Assembly (NCBI GenBank): GCA_008508345.1
Contig: QNGE01000149.1
Coordinates: 200,312 to 264,311, forward strand
DNA: 64,000 nt
From: Paragonimus westermani
Taxonomy: Eukaryota; Platyhelminthes; Trematoda; Plagiorchiida; Troglotrematidae
Reading direction: 5' to 3'
Both the position numbers and the translations under genes were made by a program. The notes under the pieces are model-generated. The model did not search any database, was not told the origin of the DNA, and saw only the letters and a program-made list of their open reading frames with translations. Of the stretch, positions 1-13,700 are shown one piece after another (position 1 is the stretch's first letter; every line of letters begins with the position of its first letter).

Positions 1-3000
1 GCAAACTACATAAGAGAGCCGGGTTCGGTTACAGGTGTAAGTGTAACCAGCACATTCGTAACTCACCAAAAATTCATAAAAATGGGATCAAAGCTTACTG
101 AGTAACATTTTGAAACAGTGCACTGGAAATCAAACCTTCGGAACACAACCATATTGCTTACTCATCTATGCACGTCTTGTGTTTGTCAAAATAAACCAGA
201 TTAATAGGACTTTCAATCTGAATGAGTTTCAAATACAGAAAATTAGCACCGCTTCACTAACTAGTGGAACAGTATACAGTTGGGGGTCTTCGGACTTCTA
301 GCTTGATGGAATGAAAGTATTATGAATTCTAACTCACTTGTGAGTTACTTCTGCTATTTAGCTCAGATTCAGTGGGATACTCAGATCAGCGCCACGAAAC
401 TGGTCGTATGCTTCTGGTGAAATTTGACCAGTAAACATGTACTACTTATCTCACCATACCTCATGGAATGGAAGTATACTGAATGTCAAATCATCAGTTT
501 GTGGTCCTGTAGTGCCGGAGAATCGACTGAATCAGTGGCACGGGATGAGACTTTCAACGGTCGACCAACACGAATGATCGAAAACCGAAGACTAAGTCTG
601 GGGATTAGAAGTGTATATGCACAAAATGTAATCCAACGCAATCAATTACCGTTCTCTTGGATGTTAGTCTGTCATCTGTAAATTCTTCTGCTGGTTTCAT
701 CAGCTTACCACCAGTTTTATCAAAGCTGTCTGTAAGGCAAACTGTTTTACAGGAAATGATATATCTGTGGAAAGTTACAGTTCACAAACTGATAATTTGA
801 TCGTTCAGTTATTCTTCTCGGTTACGCAATTCCTTTGAAGCAATCTGCGTTCAGCTGGCTACAGGATGGCTTACAATGAGATTACCCATGTTTTGCTAAA
901 TTGGTACAAACACTGGTTGTAACTAACAAATATTGATCAGGCTAATTAAGAAAATATGATAGAGATAACTGAAGCCGGTTATTTCCGTATTAGTGATGAT
1001 TCATTCCGTTCCCGAGGTTATCGATTCCTTGGGAGTGGATATTCCCAGCTTGATTAACCTAAATACAGTCCCTGAAATTCACCGCATCCGTTTGCCACTG
1101 AGTCACCTTTAGCTTCTCTACGGTCAGATGTTAATGTATTGTCGGATGCTATGTCAAGCTGTAGTCTGACCGACTTTCTGTGGACGGAGACGGATACGTA
1201 CTTCCTGCGCGTTAAGTGGTAGTCGTTTCTTGCTTCGACAACGACCCGAGCCTTTGAGAAGTGTGGCCTGTGTGGCCTGCGAGAGTTCTGAGTAAGCAGA
1301 CACTGCCGCTTCTTGAAACGACAGTGGTCCTCCTTATGACCCCATCGGGAGCAGTGGGTGCATCGATGCTGTTTGGATGGATACTATCGATCATCCACCA
1401 TCTTGCCAAAACGGTGTGTGGAGTTTCGCTCGATTGTCGCGTTCCGATTTCGATGCAACCTTGACCAGGACATTTGAAGACACTGTGTGAGTGTTTGAAT
1501 GCCTACTCTGTTCGACCATAGTATTGTCGTGCTCCAATTTTACAAGGCTCCTGCGGGTTGATGTCGGGACATTGTTTAACCTCCGCCAAAACTGGTGTTT
1601 TTATATCTGCTTCCTTTGGTGGCGAAAACCAGACATCCGAAGTCATTAGGCGAAGAGTGAACCGTTTGTATGTCCGATTGACTGTTTTAGCGCACGTCAC
1701 CCAGTCATCTTCTGCTGACTTCGCGAGCTTCATGCACTTGTGACGTATGTTAATCAGAGATAACTAGTCGTTAAAGATTTGGGACGACGTCTGGGTGGTT
1801 TTGTCAAGGCTGAAATCCCTTGGGTTCTTCAGCAAGATAAAGGTGGTATATCATTTGTGTTCTGAGATGCCCGGTCTACATGGCAGCAGCCTCACTTTCC
1901 GAGCATCATCAGTATCTGACAGTTCCACCTTGAAATTATTTTCTCACTATTTAAACCAAGACTCAAACGTAGCGTCAATTACAGGATCCAGATGAAAATC
2001 AGTGATTGAGTTGACTAGGGATTCTACTGCAGGTTTGAAGGACTCGTTTGATTCCGTGAATTCTTCCTTCGCTGTATGTAGCAAAACCTCGACAGAATAC
2101 ACAGGTTCGTCCAAGGTAGAGTAATGCATTTGATAGAAGTCTCCACCTCGTACTAATCAACATGCAGGATTTTGGTCCTGAGATTAACGCGATCGTCCCC
2201 GTTAATTGCTCTCAAGACGACAACCGAAAGCAAACTTATTTCGCCCCCAAACGTGCATATGAAGAAGAAAAGTACAAGGTATGAGGCAAACCAACCCAAA
2301 AAACATTCCCGAATCGAAAAATTGAAGGGCAGTTACAAAAATAGTACCTAACGTCTCTAAGTCACCAATGAGCATAGTGGAACAAAATTCGAATAGGTAA
2401 AAAATAACGAAGGCTACCTCTCGATGGTTCTGGGCACTTCCGCCCATTCTGATAGGGTAAAACCGGTTTCTCGAGGAAGGCGGCGGTTTTAGATTGGAAT
2501 ACTAATTTCTATAACGCAATATCTCTGTCTTCTGTTTGGTTCCGCCTGATCAGTATCAACAAGTTAGCTGGAAAACAGGTTATAGTTCAACAGCCTGGAA
2601 TACTTCAAACAGATAAGTTACGGTTAAGTACTTCGGTCCGAGTAAATCGGCCTACATGGAGGATTCAGACCAAGTGGTAGTTACTGGATCTTATAAATAT
2701 ATTTTCTCCGTGAGCGATTGCTTTTCGCCTATTAACATCCTTTTACTCTATGAACTACGGTTTCCCTACGAAATGCACTAGCCACTCTTCCACAAGAACT
2801 CATAATCTGTGAACAGGACGCATACAAAAGTAAATCCAATACTTGTGAGGAGTCATCCGTAGTAGAAAATTTTGCCAGTTTTCTAAAACTAGACATCCAG
2901 CCCATATAAATTAAGCACATTCTGAGCAAGACCAAGTTAGTATTATCCTTCCACCTCACATTTAGAACAACCAAACGGACGACGCTCTTTTAAACTACTG

Positions 3001-4149
3001 TCATATGTTTAAGTAGACTGCCATTCATCAGAAAAGAAATAAGGCACACGAACTCAACAATACGTTTACCTGCATCAGTCGGAAGTATGAACAGGTTTTA
3101 TGTAACAAACAAACAGAGATAGACAGTGGACTGACATGTATACCGTCATACCAAGCGTTGTGCAATCTATGCCAGGGGATTTGGACTCACGTCACTTTTT
3201 CATGAGGCAACTGATGGCGAAAACTTCTTAAACTGATGAAATAGCTGCTCAAACCCGACCACACTAAGTGCTAAACGTCTCAAGACAGCAGGTCACCAAA
3301 GTGACCAAGTTAATTCATTAGAAGTATTGTTGCCCAATGGGAATCCTAAGTTACTGGTCATTCCCATAGTTATGCCGATCCAAATTCACCTAGCAGTTCC
3401 GTGTGCACAAAATTGGGAGGGGTTACTCATCGAGTCCTCGTGATCTTAATTAGATAATACTGATCGTGATTTTATGTGTATACATCCACTTCTAAATGGC
3501 ATCTGTCGATTCAGGATAATTCACTCTGTAATGCGTAATCGACGATTCCAACAACGCTTATTCAGACGGCTAGATTAACGGTACTTTCTTCAAAGTCCAA
3601 AAGACGTCACACAAGACGATCGAAAGGATTGGGATGTATACGGTACGATAAAAGTGCTGTCACCTTGAATATAGACTAATCGAGTAAACGCATTTTCTGC
3701 TCGAAAACAGAAGTCCGTAAATAACCACCAGCCAACAGGAAACGAGCTCATTATAACGGTCGGGTGCAGATGAAGGTGAGAGCGTGTCATGCACTACGAA
3801 GAAAGTTTAACAGATAAACAATGATAGTCAGGGAAAAGAAGAAAACAGACATTTTGCACGCAGTTATGACACAAAATTCATCGTTTCTGTTCACTACACA
3901 CAGAAAAGACGAATGAAGATAAATTTGAGATCGAGTTTCTACGAACAAACCAAAACTTGCCTCATCGAATTCGTCCCTCTGCATTATACCGAACATAGGA
4001 CGACAAACCTATCGAAAGAACTCTAACAGATTCAACATTCACCCTTTGTCTCTACATGTCTGATGACATACATCTGTGTGGTTTGATTTAATGGCTAACG
4101 ATAACTCTATCGTCACCCACAGATGGTCACAGGTTTCGAATTCCGATAG
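1..4149. other. Intergenic DNA without a supported gene
   Basis: Only short reading frames occur. A GC-richer patch at about 1200-1740 is open in several frames on both strands and could be a retroelement remnant, but I cannot name it. Confidence 0.6.
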
Positions 4150-4240
4150 ATTTTTAGCCGGCCCCTTTTCAAATGAAGCACTAAATTCGAGATTTCCGCT
4201 TGCTAGAGCGTGTCAGTAGCGTATATCCTTCGATGAAGGT
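4150..4240 (-). repeat. SINE family B fragment
   Basis: Matches the left part of the 32.8 kb copy, including gaagcactaaattcgag, then gtcagtagcgtatatccttc. It stops before the tRNA-like part. The orientation is given by the tRNA-like head in full copies, which reads on the minus strand. Confidence 0.6.
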
Positions 4241-7200
4241 CGGTTGAAAAACCTTTGAAAGGGTGAATCTGTGGTTATTTATGGGTGGTGTTCAAGTCAT
4301 AGTAAGCAAAACCCCTAGTACTTACCAATGAAAAAAATGTTAACACGCCGAAACCAATTATACTCAGTCGAAGCGATTAAAGGGAGCTGTCTTACTGCGA
4401 CTTGTTCTGTTGACATGAAGCAACAAACTAGCTCGGGCTCAGTGGTAGCATCGACGCAGTAAGAATAAGAGATGGGTGATATGGGTGGATTTATAGTTTC
4501 GTAGGCAGTCATTTTCGTGAATGACAGTCCATGAAGTAGTTAGTCGGAGAATATGAGTCAGATAGGTGCCAATCACCTCGTCTTCTTGCGTTTGTGTTAT
4601 AGAGACTTCATTTTTTTAACAGGTGACGGATCAGTGACATGAGAGTAATAAGGACACTACTCACTGGCTGTGATCGTGTTATTCTGGCTGACGGGCAAGT
4701 GGCTGTGAAGAGCGGTGTTTTCCAGATTGCTATCACGGAATCTGCAGTCACTAGAGGAATCCGTTGTTCTGAGTTTCCCAAACGAAGGCAAATAAAAGTT
4801 ACCAAAAGTGTAACCATTCAAATGAGTGAATGTTTAGTCCACTTTAGGCGTTATTAATTAAAACAGGCCACTTGTATCATAGCCTCTAGTTTCATATCAC
4901 TCTTCTAGAATGAACACTTTTCAATCACAGGCAGCTCGCACGTTCCTAATGAGGTTTGCTCCCAAACGTACAATTTTTGTGAAACGCATTCTTACGACGC
5001 TAGCAATTGACAGTGTACACCGTCTTGCCAAGCTAAAGTATAAATGTAGTAATGGCATCCGTATGCAAATTTTTATGCACTACAGGCAAAATTAGATCGA
5101 TACAATGGTCTATGTTCATGTCTTTGTGTCAAGGTGGCAAATAGTAACTGCTTAGTAACTCATCCGGATTCGGTTGCTGGTTTACTGAAGATCATGAAGT
5201 AAGGGCGCATGTGCACAAACGACTGAGTGGATCAACTGTATCCAGCACTTATTGTAGTGACGATGAGCGAGCACACTATAATACTCGTGAGTAGTCGGAC
5301 GTGGGGGCGTGGTCAGCTATTGTAATGATCAGGGGAAAACAAAAGAAAGAATACTGATGTGCAACCCAGCGAGAAGCGGTACTTTCTAGTCGTTAACCTG
5401 GTATTGTAAACTGTGGAGTCTCAAGATTAGTATGTTTGAGTGTTTGTGTCCAAGGTGATATTCAAGCGTATACCTCCTGCACTGAATCTCTGCGTGGGCA
5501 ATCCTTGTGCTGGAAGTCAGTAAGCCTACGTGGGAAGGGCAACAAGTTCCGTCAACATGACAACTGTCTGCCCCGAATAAACAAATAAATGGCTTATTAG
5601 GATAATTTTAACTCCTAGCTTTGTTTTAACTCACAAACTAGTCCCAACCACTGAACTTGACGACAAAACTAATGTGGCCTTCATTACTAATCTAAGCGCC
5701 CTCGGGAATGCATACATCAAGAAGGGTAGTGTTGTTCTTGAAAGACATTGAATATTGTTAAATTTAACAGAAACGCGTCGTGTGCGATTCATTCCAGAAT
5801 GTGTAAAGGTTGGTAGAACATAATTTCATCACAAGACTACAAACCGCTCGACATACGAATTGTCTCTTTCCCATTGTTGCTTTGCTAGTGTACTGGTTTC
5901 AACCAAAAATACACGAAATTCTGATAGCAATCTTTTCTGAGAATCACTTTCAAGGTGGCTCATCGTAACCGACTTCGGTTTTTGTTCGTTCGGTCACTTG
6001 TCTTGTGAGTTTGGCTGTGATGGTGGTTAAGTTAACCTATCAAATTATTTTATTCTCTTTTAACGTGAAAGGGTAAGAATGGAGACGGAGTGACAAGTTG
6101 CGTTGGCTACAGCCGCCACCGCACGAATGGTGAGTGTAACATTTATCTCAGTCCCTCGCCGCACATGGTGTTCATAGGACGGATGACTAAGTAGTTAGTA
6201 GTCTGGGCTCACTGGATTAAGTGCTGCCAGTTCAGTTCCTGTCAAACTGATAAGTCCAAAACAGGACGGACTTTTAATGTATCTTGTGATAAGTATACTT
6301 ATCAGTAGTGCACCAAAACCAAAAATGTCAATTTTGCTAATAGACCGGCCAGTAGTGATATTGGGAGCATTCAATAAAAGTTAACGAGCTTTTAAACAAG
6401 ACACGAAATTACATCATGTTTACAGCATGACAAGTCTACCACCGTGATGACAGAACTAACAGGCTTACGAAGCGGACGACTCAAATTGCCGTGTGGAGTT
6501 TACAAGAAACCGGTGAAATGGGGATTTTGTTCGAAGACTCCGGAAGAAATGAGATGATTAAGAGTGATTCATGCCACTGGGGCAAGTATTTCAAATAATA
6601 TCTTAGCATGATACTAAGGTGTAATTCCAGTGATGGACGGTTGCCATTGTTGTTCATTCAGAAGGCTTAGGTTCCCGGTTAACTTAATAGAATGCAACAG
6701 CTAAGAAGTGGTGTTTATTGTGAGATATGTATTCGGATTCTGGGGAAATGAGAACCTACTTCTGATACCAGTGGATCGCTTTAGTTTGCATGCGGAAATT
6801 TAGTTGGAACTCATAAACTGGCCATCTTATTAGTAAATGCAGCCCTCGGACTGTAATCCATATTAAGGCAAACATAATAACCCACCTCAATATGTCTAGC
6901 ATGAAGGCTTATTCTCTTGACATAACGTGTCGGATAGATATTGTGCCCACTGTGATAGGTGTTAAATCGTTCTTTAGGATTCAGTGGAACGTAGTCGACA
7001 GTTCTATTGAAGCTGGTTCAGAAGTTCGGGCTAATGGAACAAGCCGATAAGTATAAAAAAACTTCAGAAAGGATGGTCGAAATAGTTAGTGTTATTAAAA
7101 AATTACTATAAAAGTGCTCACTGATCTTGAATGTGAATTTTCCAGATAGATAAGTGGTCAAGCACTGAGAGGATTCAGAATGGAGCACTGGATAAACGAT

Positions 7201-7489
7201 CTCACGAAACGACCACCAGTCAAAAGGAAATTAGTTAACTAAAACAATGAGTTAATGATGAAGGTAATGAAAGAAAAGTAATGGTACTAAACGCATAATG
7301 GTGATTATCAACGGGAAACTATAAATGGTATGCTTTCTGTGCGTGGTGATGGTACGTAACGCATCAAACTTGTACACTACACAACGTAAAAAAGAGAACG
7401 AAGAAAAAATTCAAGACACACTTCCAAAAAAACAAACTGAACCTCAACAAAAGTCACACTTACCAAAATTATATTTCTCCTATATTAAT
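4241..7489. other. Intergenic DNA, nothing identified
   Basis: No reading frame above about 70 codons and no match to the repeat families seen elsewhere in the window. Confidence 0.6.
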
Positions 7490-7755
7490 TAACCCGTCAA
7501 GCTACTTATTAGTAGTATAGTCTCTGCGTTCGACGATGACGTTCGTGGATTCCAGCGTGAAATGTCTTATCAGTCCTGCTAACGCAATTAATTCCTTGAG
7601 TTATTTGATAGATTCCGTATGAGATTGTTGGATAGGCGAGTGACTGTGTCCAGAATTGAAACTCCCGAGTTCGTAGCCTAGCTGACAGAGTGTTTGCCAC
7701 GTTTGAGCATGCTGTTTCTGCCGCGGGTCCGCACCCAGCTGAAACTCAGATTTCT
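7490..7755 (+). repeat. SINE family A copy 1
   Basis: Shares with the 31.6 kb and 48.6 kb copies the body (cgtcaagctacttattagta, gtggattccagcgtgaa, ttgagttatttg) and then the tRNA-like part. The latter has a box A-like tagcctagctgacagag near 7674-7690 and a box B-like gggtccgcacccag near 7725. Heavily mutated. Confidence 0.65.
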
Positions 7756-10700
7756 TGCAGTTAAGTATATTTTTACTTGATTAATCTCTAAAAATACCAG
7801 TTACTCACACGTAAAACAACATAATTCTACAATGGTGACATATACTTTTTCGAAACGAAGTTGATTTAAATGTTTCCTAATTTAATTTCAAAGACCATCG
7901 TTTTGAACACTGTAGTATGGGCGAATCAAGCCTAGAACGAAATATCCTTGGGACCATTCGGCTATGTTGTATAACCATGGGTTTTGATCAATTTATTCAG
8001 AAGCCCTGAATAGATACTTGAAAACTGATGAACTGTCAAAAGTAAACAATACTTAGATTCTATGGATGGCGTCAACGGCGAAAGTGACGAATGGGTGATT
8101 GAGGACTAGAGCTTATCAAACGAATGTGCAATGAAATAATCGTATACGTCACCGATGTCTATCTTCGCTCATAGTTTACGATTGTTTCTGTTGTATGCAT
8201 ATATGTGTATGCCGGTCACTCTAGCAGACTTTTGATACCTTGCTACATCAAACAAAGCTAAACATACAGATCTATGTTTTGGTCCGCCTTGGTGAAAGTA
8301 TGGTCGTACTGGAAAGCATCTTTCTGTGCCATCACAGTGAATCGGTGAAAGCGGTTGTTTATGCTAAAGTGAAACGATTTTGGAGGTTTGAGCTTGAGTG
8401 AATTATGGAAACACCAGTGAGCTGCTTAGCTTTACTGGGATCTATTTCTGTTATTCATATAAACGGGTTCTCATTACCGAACTCTCTAACTATTAGGTTC
8501 ACTGTTTGACAGTTTCGCTACCCATGGGGACGTTCATATATAGGAAGGGTGTTCCCTTTCATGAGAGAAAACCTCTCCTATAGTGGCAGTTTTTTACCTC
8601 TCTAACAGTGTCCTGTATACTGATAGACTAATGTGCACAGCAGCATTCTTGTATTCTAGTATTGAATAGGTGTGATAAAAAGGTATAATGCCTAGAGTTG
8701 AGACGAATTCTTGATCGACTTTCGATCTGACAAATTTCGGAATCTGCACGGAACTTAACTATCATCTTGGGTCCCTCGACAACTTCTCATAACCCGTGTA
8801 TGGAGGCGACCAACTTAAACAGCAAACAGTTAACAGTATGAAATGTTGCTGGAATTTGGAACCAAAAACACAAATATGTAGTTTACATAGGCAAACATTT
8901 AATGAATATTGTTAGTAGGTACGTTTTCAGTTTTGCGAAAGGCGCTTTACATGGCGCATATTCTACAAGTGTACATATATTTTAAAAACTCACATCAAAA
9001 TATACAACGAATTTAGTGAAAGTTGCTCCACTCAGGAAAATAAGAACGCTACATTTTAAGAGTTTGGGTGAATGGTTTACCTGTTAGTAGTATATGAGCA
9101 AATTAAGAAGTAAAACCTAAGTTTGAATAGACCAGTCCACCGAAACAGTACGCCTGATTTATGTCAGGAAGGGTTCGTAAATATACTCAGACTCCATAGA
9201 TGTACCACCATTGATATGTAACGCCTATTAGACCGTTTTTATTCATCAAGTGTTTCATTCCGGCTTTGTGTTTTTATGTACAATTTGATTCCTAATATCA
9301 CACACATCGAAAGTACACCAGATCTGCATCTTTGCAAATATTTCTCACAGCCGATGGCGATAGGTTCCAGACTGTCATGCATACAGGAAAAATGTGTGTG
9401 TGCGCTATACTTTAAGAAATACTTGGGTGTACTATGTTCCTTCCTCAAAGTGGGCTAGAGAAATCCGCGTAAAACGTGAGTATGAGATTTTGTTCAAAAC
9501 CTGTAACTTTCCCCTAATCAGGAGTTTTGATCACTGCTCACCAGATGGCATCGATCAGCCTGAATGAATCACCAATTACCCAGAGGTTCAAAGTCTAGGC
9601 ACTGTCAGTCTGCGATGGACCACGAGTTAGGCTATATTCTTCTGATCATCATCGGATGCACCATTATGATACACACTCACCTAACATTCAAAGCAAGTGA
9701 TGTCAAAAAATAACCGTTGTTTGAGTACCTACAAATTTGGTTAGCCAATCCGGGCCACCACAGTGTCCGACCAACATCCCACCTGTAAACCAAATGATAC
9801 ATTGTACAGCCATAAGCCTATGGAGAATGCGGGAGGTGTTACCAATATGGCTGAGAATATTTCGAGTTATGATACTATCTCAAAGCCAAGAAACCATAGG
9901 GAATATATGAAAGGGGATAGGGAAATGGTAAAAGTGGGTACTTTTCAAACTGTACTATATTTGAAAGTTGCTACATTAGAGAGACTTCAGAGCAGGAGGT
10001 AACCATTGTCGAAATAACAAACTGACAGAGAAAAGTGAAATAGCAAGCGATTGGTGACAAACAATGTTTCGTTTACAAACTACACATGGAAAATGTCAGA
10101 AATTTTCATGGTATGAGACTGACCCCGTAGGATTTTGCTGTGTACCAATGAGCAACTTTATCACAGTTGTAAGGCATCTAATTGAATGAGCACGTAGTTT
10201 TATGGACCTTCGCAGCATAACAATCAGGCCTCATGGTGACAGGCTGAAGGTTTGTGATGACTAATGTGCATGCAAGAAAAGAAGATGATGACACGGCCGA
10301 TGTACCATTTTCGAAATTAGTCTTGAAAATGGACAATCTACAGTATAAGTCTTCTTATACCTAAGGAAAAAACCAATCCAATGACTCACTAGTTTTTATC
10401 CCAAGGTGGCATAATTCTCACCGAGACTTTATGGTTTGTTGCGTGAAGCAAACCAGCCGATTTTCTCTGTCATTCTCAGTGTTTCAGAAACATAGAGGCC
10501 TCCTTCGGCTAATCCAGGGAACTTCCAATCTGATTCCATGCGTTTCTCCGTCTCGTACTGTTCTGTACACACAACATCGTTGTCTGACAAAGACTCCATT
10601 ACCGATGGACAGTGTGGATAGTTCGTAGAATTTAAGACCAATTTTATGAATCGAAACAAAGATCTGCAGAGAAAAAGACATGGCTTGGGGGATTAAGGCA

Positions 10701-13559
10701 ACCTTTCTCAGCCGAGAGTATTCATACTATTTTAGGTATGGAATCTATTAGGTGGTCCCCTTTTTATTATGCCCCTAATCGTTTCACCTAAACCGAGAAG
10801 AAGGAGGGACGTAGGGACGTTGGAAAACCGAGTTAAACTTAGATTGCACTTACAGGACCGACAAGACGAAGAGCAAATTAATCTAGACCATCATAGATGA
10901 CAGTCACACGCACTGCGAATCGGATGAAATGGTCAGATATGGCAACCACGTTACAGTTGGGCGTCTGGAAGCAAGCTCGAGAAAAGTCGGTCCAAATGGC
11001 GCACAACCCTCCGACCTCAGCTCCGATCTGATTGGCTGAATGTAACGATTCTACCATGCACCACCGTACCATCGGAATCCGGGTCGATCGATCAGCGTGG
11101 CGTGATGCGTCCTGGCTGTTTCTTTAGGAGATGCGACTGCTGTCAGAATCCAGAAGATCGGAGAATGGAACCGGATGTTTGGAAATAAAAAGCTGTTTCT
11201 TTTCATCACAGTTAAAACCGTTACTTACTAGGGTTAGCAACACAAAATGAGTTGGAACCCTTAATCACTGAGAGATAATCTCATTCACCGTTGACGTCCC
11301 CCAGTTCCCATGTTGTCAGTTTTCAAACTGGGGACACTGGTACCAGCTTGCTTCTTACAGTCTCTCTGCTGTAACTCAAGCTTATTTTTGCATCTGTTTT
11401 GAAATATCTTCATTTTATAAAGGATAGTAACCGCGCAAAGTTAAAATGTCCATCATTTTTCACATAATAATGTTAATGTCTTGCGTTCAAAAATGGAGGT
11501 GCCATCAACTATATGAAAAAAGGAGCTGAAATTATTAGCAGCTAATTTTCCAAAATGATGTTGACTACTACAAACTTGAAGCCATCAATTTCGAGTGACT
11601 ATTTGGAAACCAATCGGAGATTTCGCATCAGAATCTCGTTGGTTTTGTACAGCGCACTTTATGCGGTACTTCCACAAACTTTCATTGATAAATACTAGTG
11701 ATAAAAAGCTACACGGTTCAGGAAAGTTTTAATGAAGTTCACTGCAATGAAGTTGGTTAAATTTGCGCTAGGGGACACTGGTGTTAAGCATTCGAGTTAG
11801 ATGCTCTGGATGAACGGCAATATATATCCAGAAATTATCGATGTCAATTAAGATATACCGAACCCGGTTTAAAAATTATTCTGTGAAAATTAGAGTACAG
11901 TTCAGTGAACTAGTTAACGTTTCAAGCCAAGTTTGATTACTCATAATCCTGCTGCATAATCTAAAACAGAACATCAAGATAATGTTTATATCGTGTGATT
12001 GACTCGAGAAAGAAATCAGGGCAGTTGTTCCGTACAAACTGATCCATTTTTAACTAACTATTAAGTGACCGCGGACTTGATTATAGCTGATTGCACGGAT
12101 GGGGCACCCAACGTGGTGTGCAAAATGTCCGGATTCGTTCTGATCAGCTGATAGACCCCATTTGTTTTGTGTTTTGCCTCGGCAAGCTTTGGAGCCCACA
12201 AATTTCCCAACTACACCTAAAAAAATTACTGGGGACAGATGTGCAAACCGTCAGCCTTACCTATGGACATAGATTAATTCACCGACCACCTCAAGCATTT
12301 GTTGACGATTTGGGGACGCAGTACAGTTTTATTTAATCATGAAGAGTCGCCTTGGGGAGGATGAGACTGTAGTTTGGCTCGTTTAGTTAAGGAAGGAAAA
12401 TAGCCATTCACTCGAGAATCAGGAAGGTCACTTTGTGACCTACTTAAGAATGCGCACTTCGTTTCCGTTTTGAAATAATTAGTTCGTATTCTTAATTCCA
12501 TGGATAACTTGAATGTGTCAAGACAGAGACAATATATAGATGTTAGTCAAACCGTGAGAAAAGTTGCATTTACGAAATACTTCCCCATTTGCATTCATCC
12601 TGATGAAAGCAAACGTATGGAGAACTATTCACGTTTTAAAGCTATACCTGATGCTGGTGGTGAAACGTAATCGATGTAAGTAAACCACGACAGTAAGAAC
12701 CGCTTGGAAGTACACACTATAAAGTTCACTCCCCAAACAGCAATGAGTTTAGTGCGGATACCATCTGATTCACGGACCCACGTTTGACTGATGGTGATGA
12801 TGACGACTGCGTGTAACAAAGATGGGACAAAAGATGAAATATGAGAATCTCAAGAAGACACGAAAGAAGGCATAGTTGTAAAAGACTGGAGTGGATGTAA
12901 GAGGGCTTTTGTGGAAACAGTATTTCGATTTACAGTCGCTTGGTGTAGGGTAGAAATACTACTCTTTCGGTTCACTTAGCAAAAACTGTTTCGTTTAAAC
13001 CGGGACTCACAGCACTTTTAGTGACAAACAGAACTAACTCAAGGTGATCTATGGGATAACCTATTAAAATGAACGCTGGACACTTTGGTAGTAAAGCATT
13101 CCCACTCAGTCTAGCTCGCTACCTCTAATGAATCCTTCCATCAGACAGTCGCTGCAGCCTGATAATGCCTTCACACCATTCTAATGACGGTAGTATAGTG
13201 GGGACGGGTGATCGCTCTATACTATTCACACTACTACTATTCACTAGTGAGGAAGCAGCACGGACTATGACATCGAAATAGGTGCGGAAAAAAATAAGCG
13301 GAGGCAGTGAAGTGCAGCATTGTATGAAATGGTTCTTGGTACATAAAGGAACTGAGCACTGGAGGCAATTGCAACCGTGACGTTCTGAGACCACTATCGT
13401 GTGTGGATGAGTATTTTTGTTTTGTAGTCATGTTGAAGCGCATAACCCATGTGTTGGTTTCCCGAATAAACAACCCTTTCTCCAACTGCGCTGTTGGCTC
13501 ACAACAGTAGTGTAGGTGAATACAAATATTCACTTAGCTAGGAAAAGTATAGTCATCGG
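7756..13559. other. Intergenic DNA, nothing identified
   Basis: No supported gene. A short GC-richer block at 10870-11160 has an open minus-strand frame with an SDH triplet of the kind found in LINE endonucleases, too little to call. Frames at 9763-10002 and 12091-12336 look like chance. Confidence 0.55.
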
Positions 13560-13700
13560 TGCAAGTTATACAATTGTTCAAAACGTCCGAATTCACTGAG
13601 CTACCCGCGGTAAAAAGCTGTTTTATGCATGCTTTGGAGTGATCTTGGAAAAAAGACACGACCACCATATTTCTGTTGTGTTTCTTATCCATCGCAATAA
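13560..13700 (+). repeat. Copy of an unnamed interspersed repeat (pair with 16305-16440)
   Basis: The two loci share, in the same order, gttcaaaacg, a gagctacccgc / gggcgacccgc block and aaaaaa-gacacgaccaccata / aaaaaaggaaacgaccaccata, followed by a tg(t/c)t(a/g)tg run. Both are on the same strand. Confidence 0.55.
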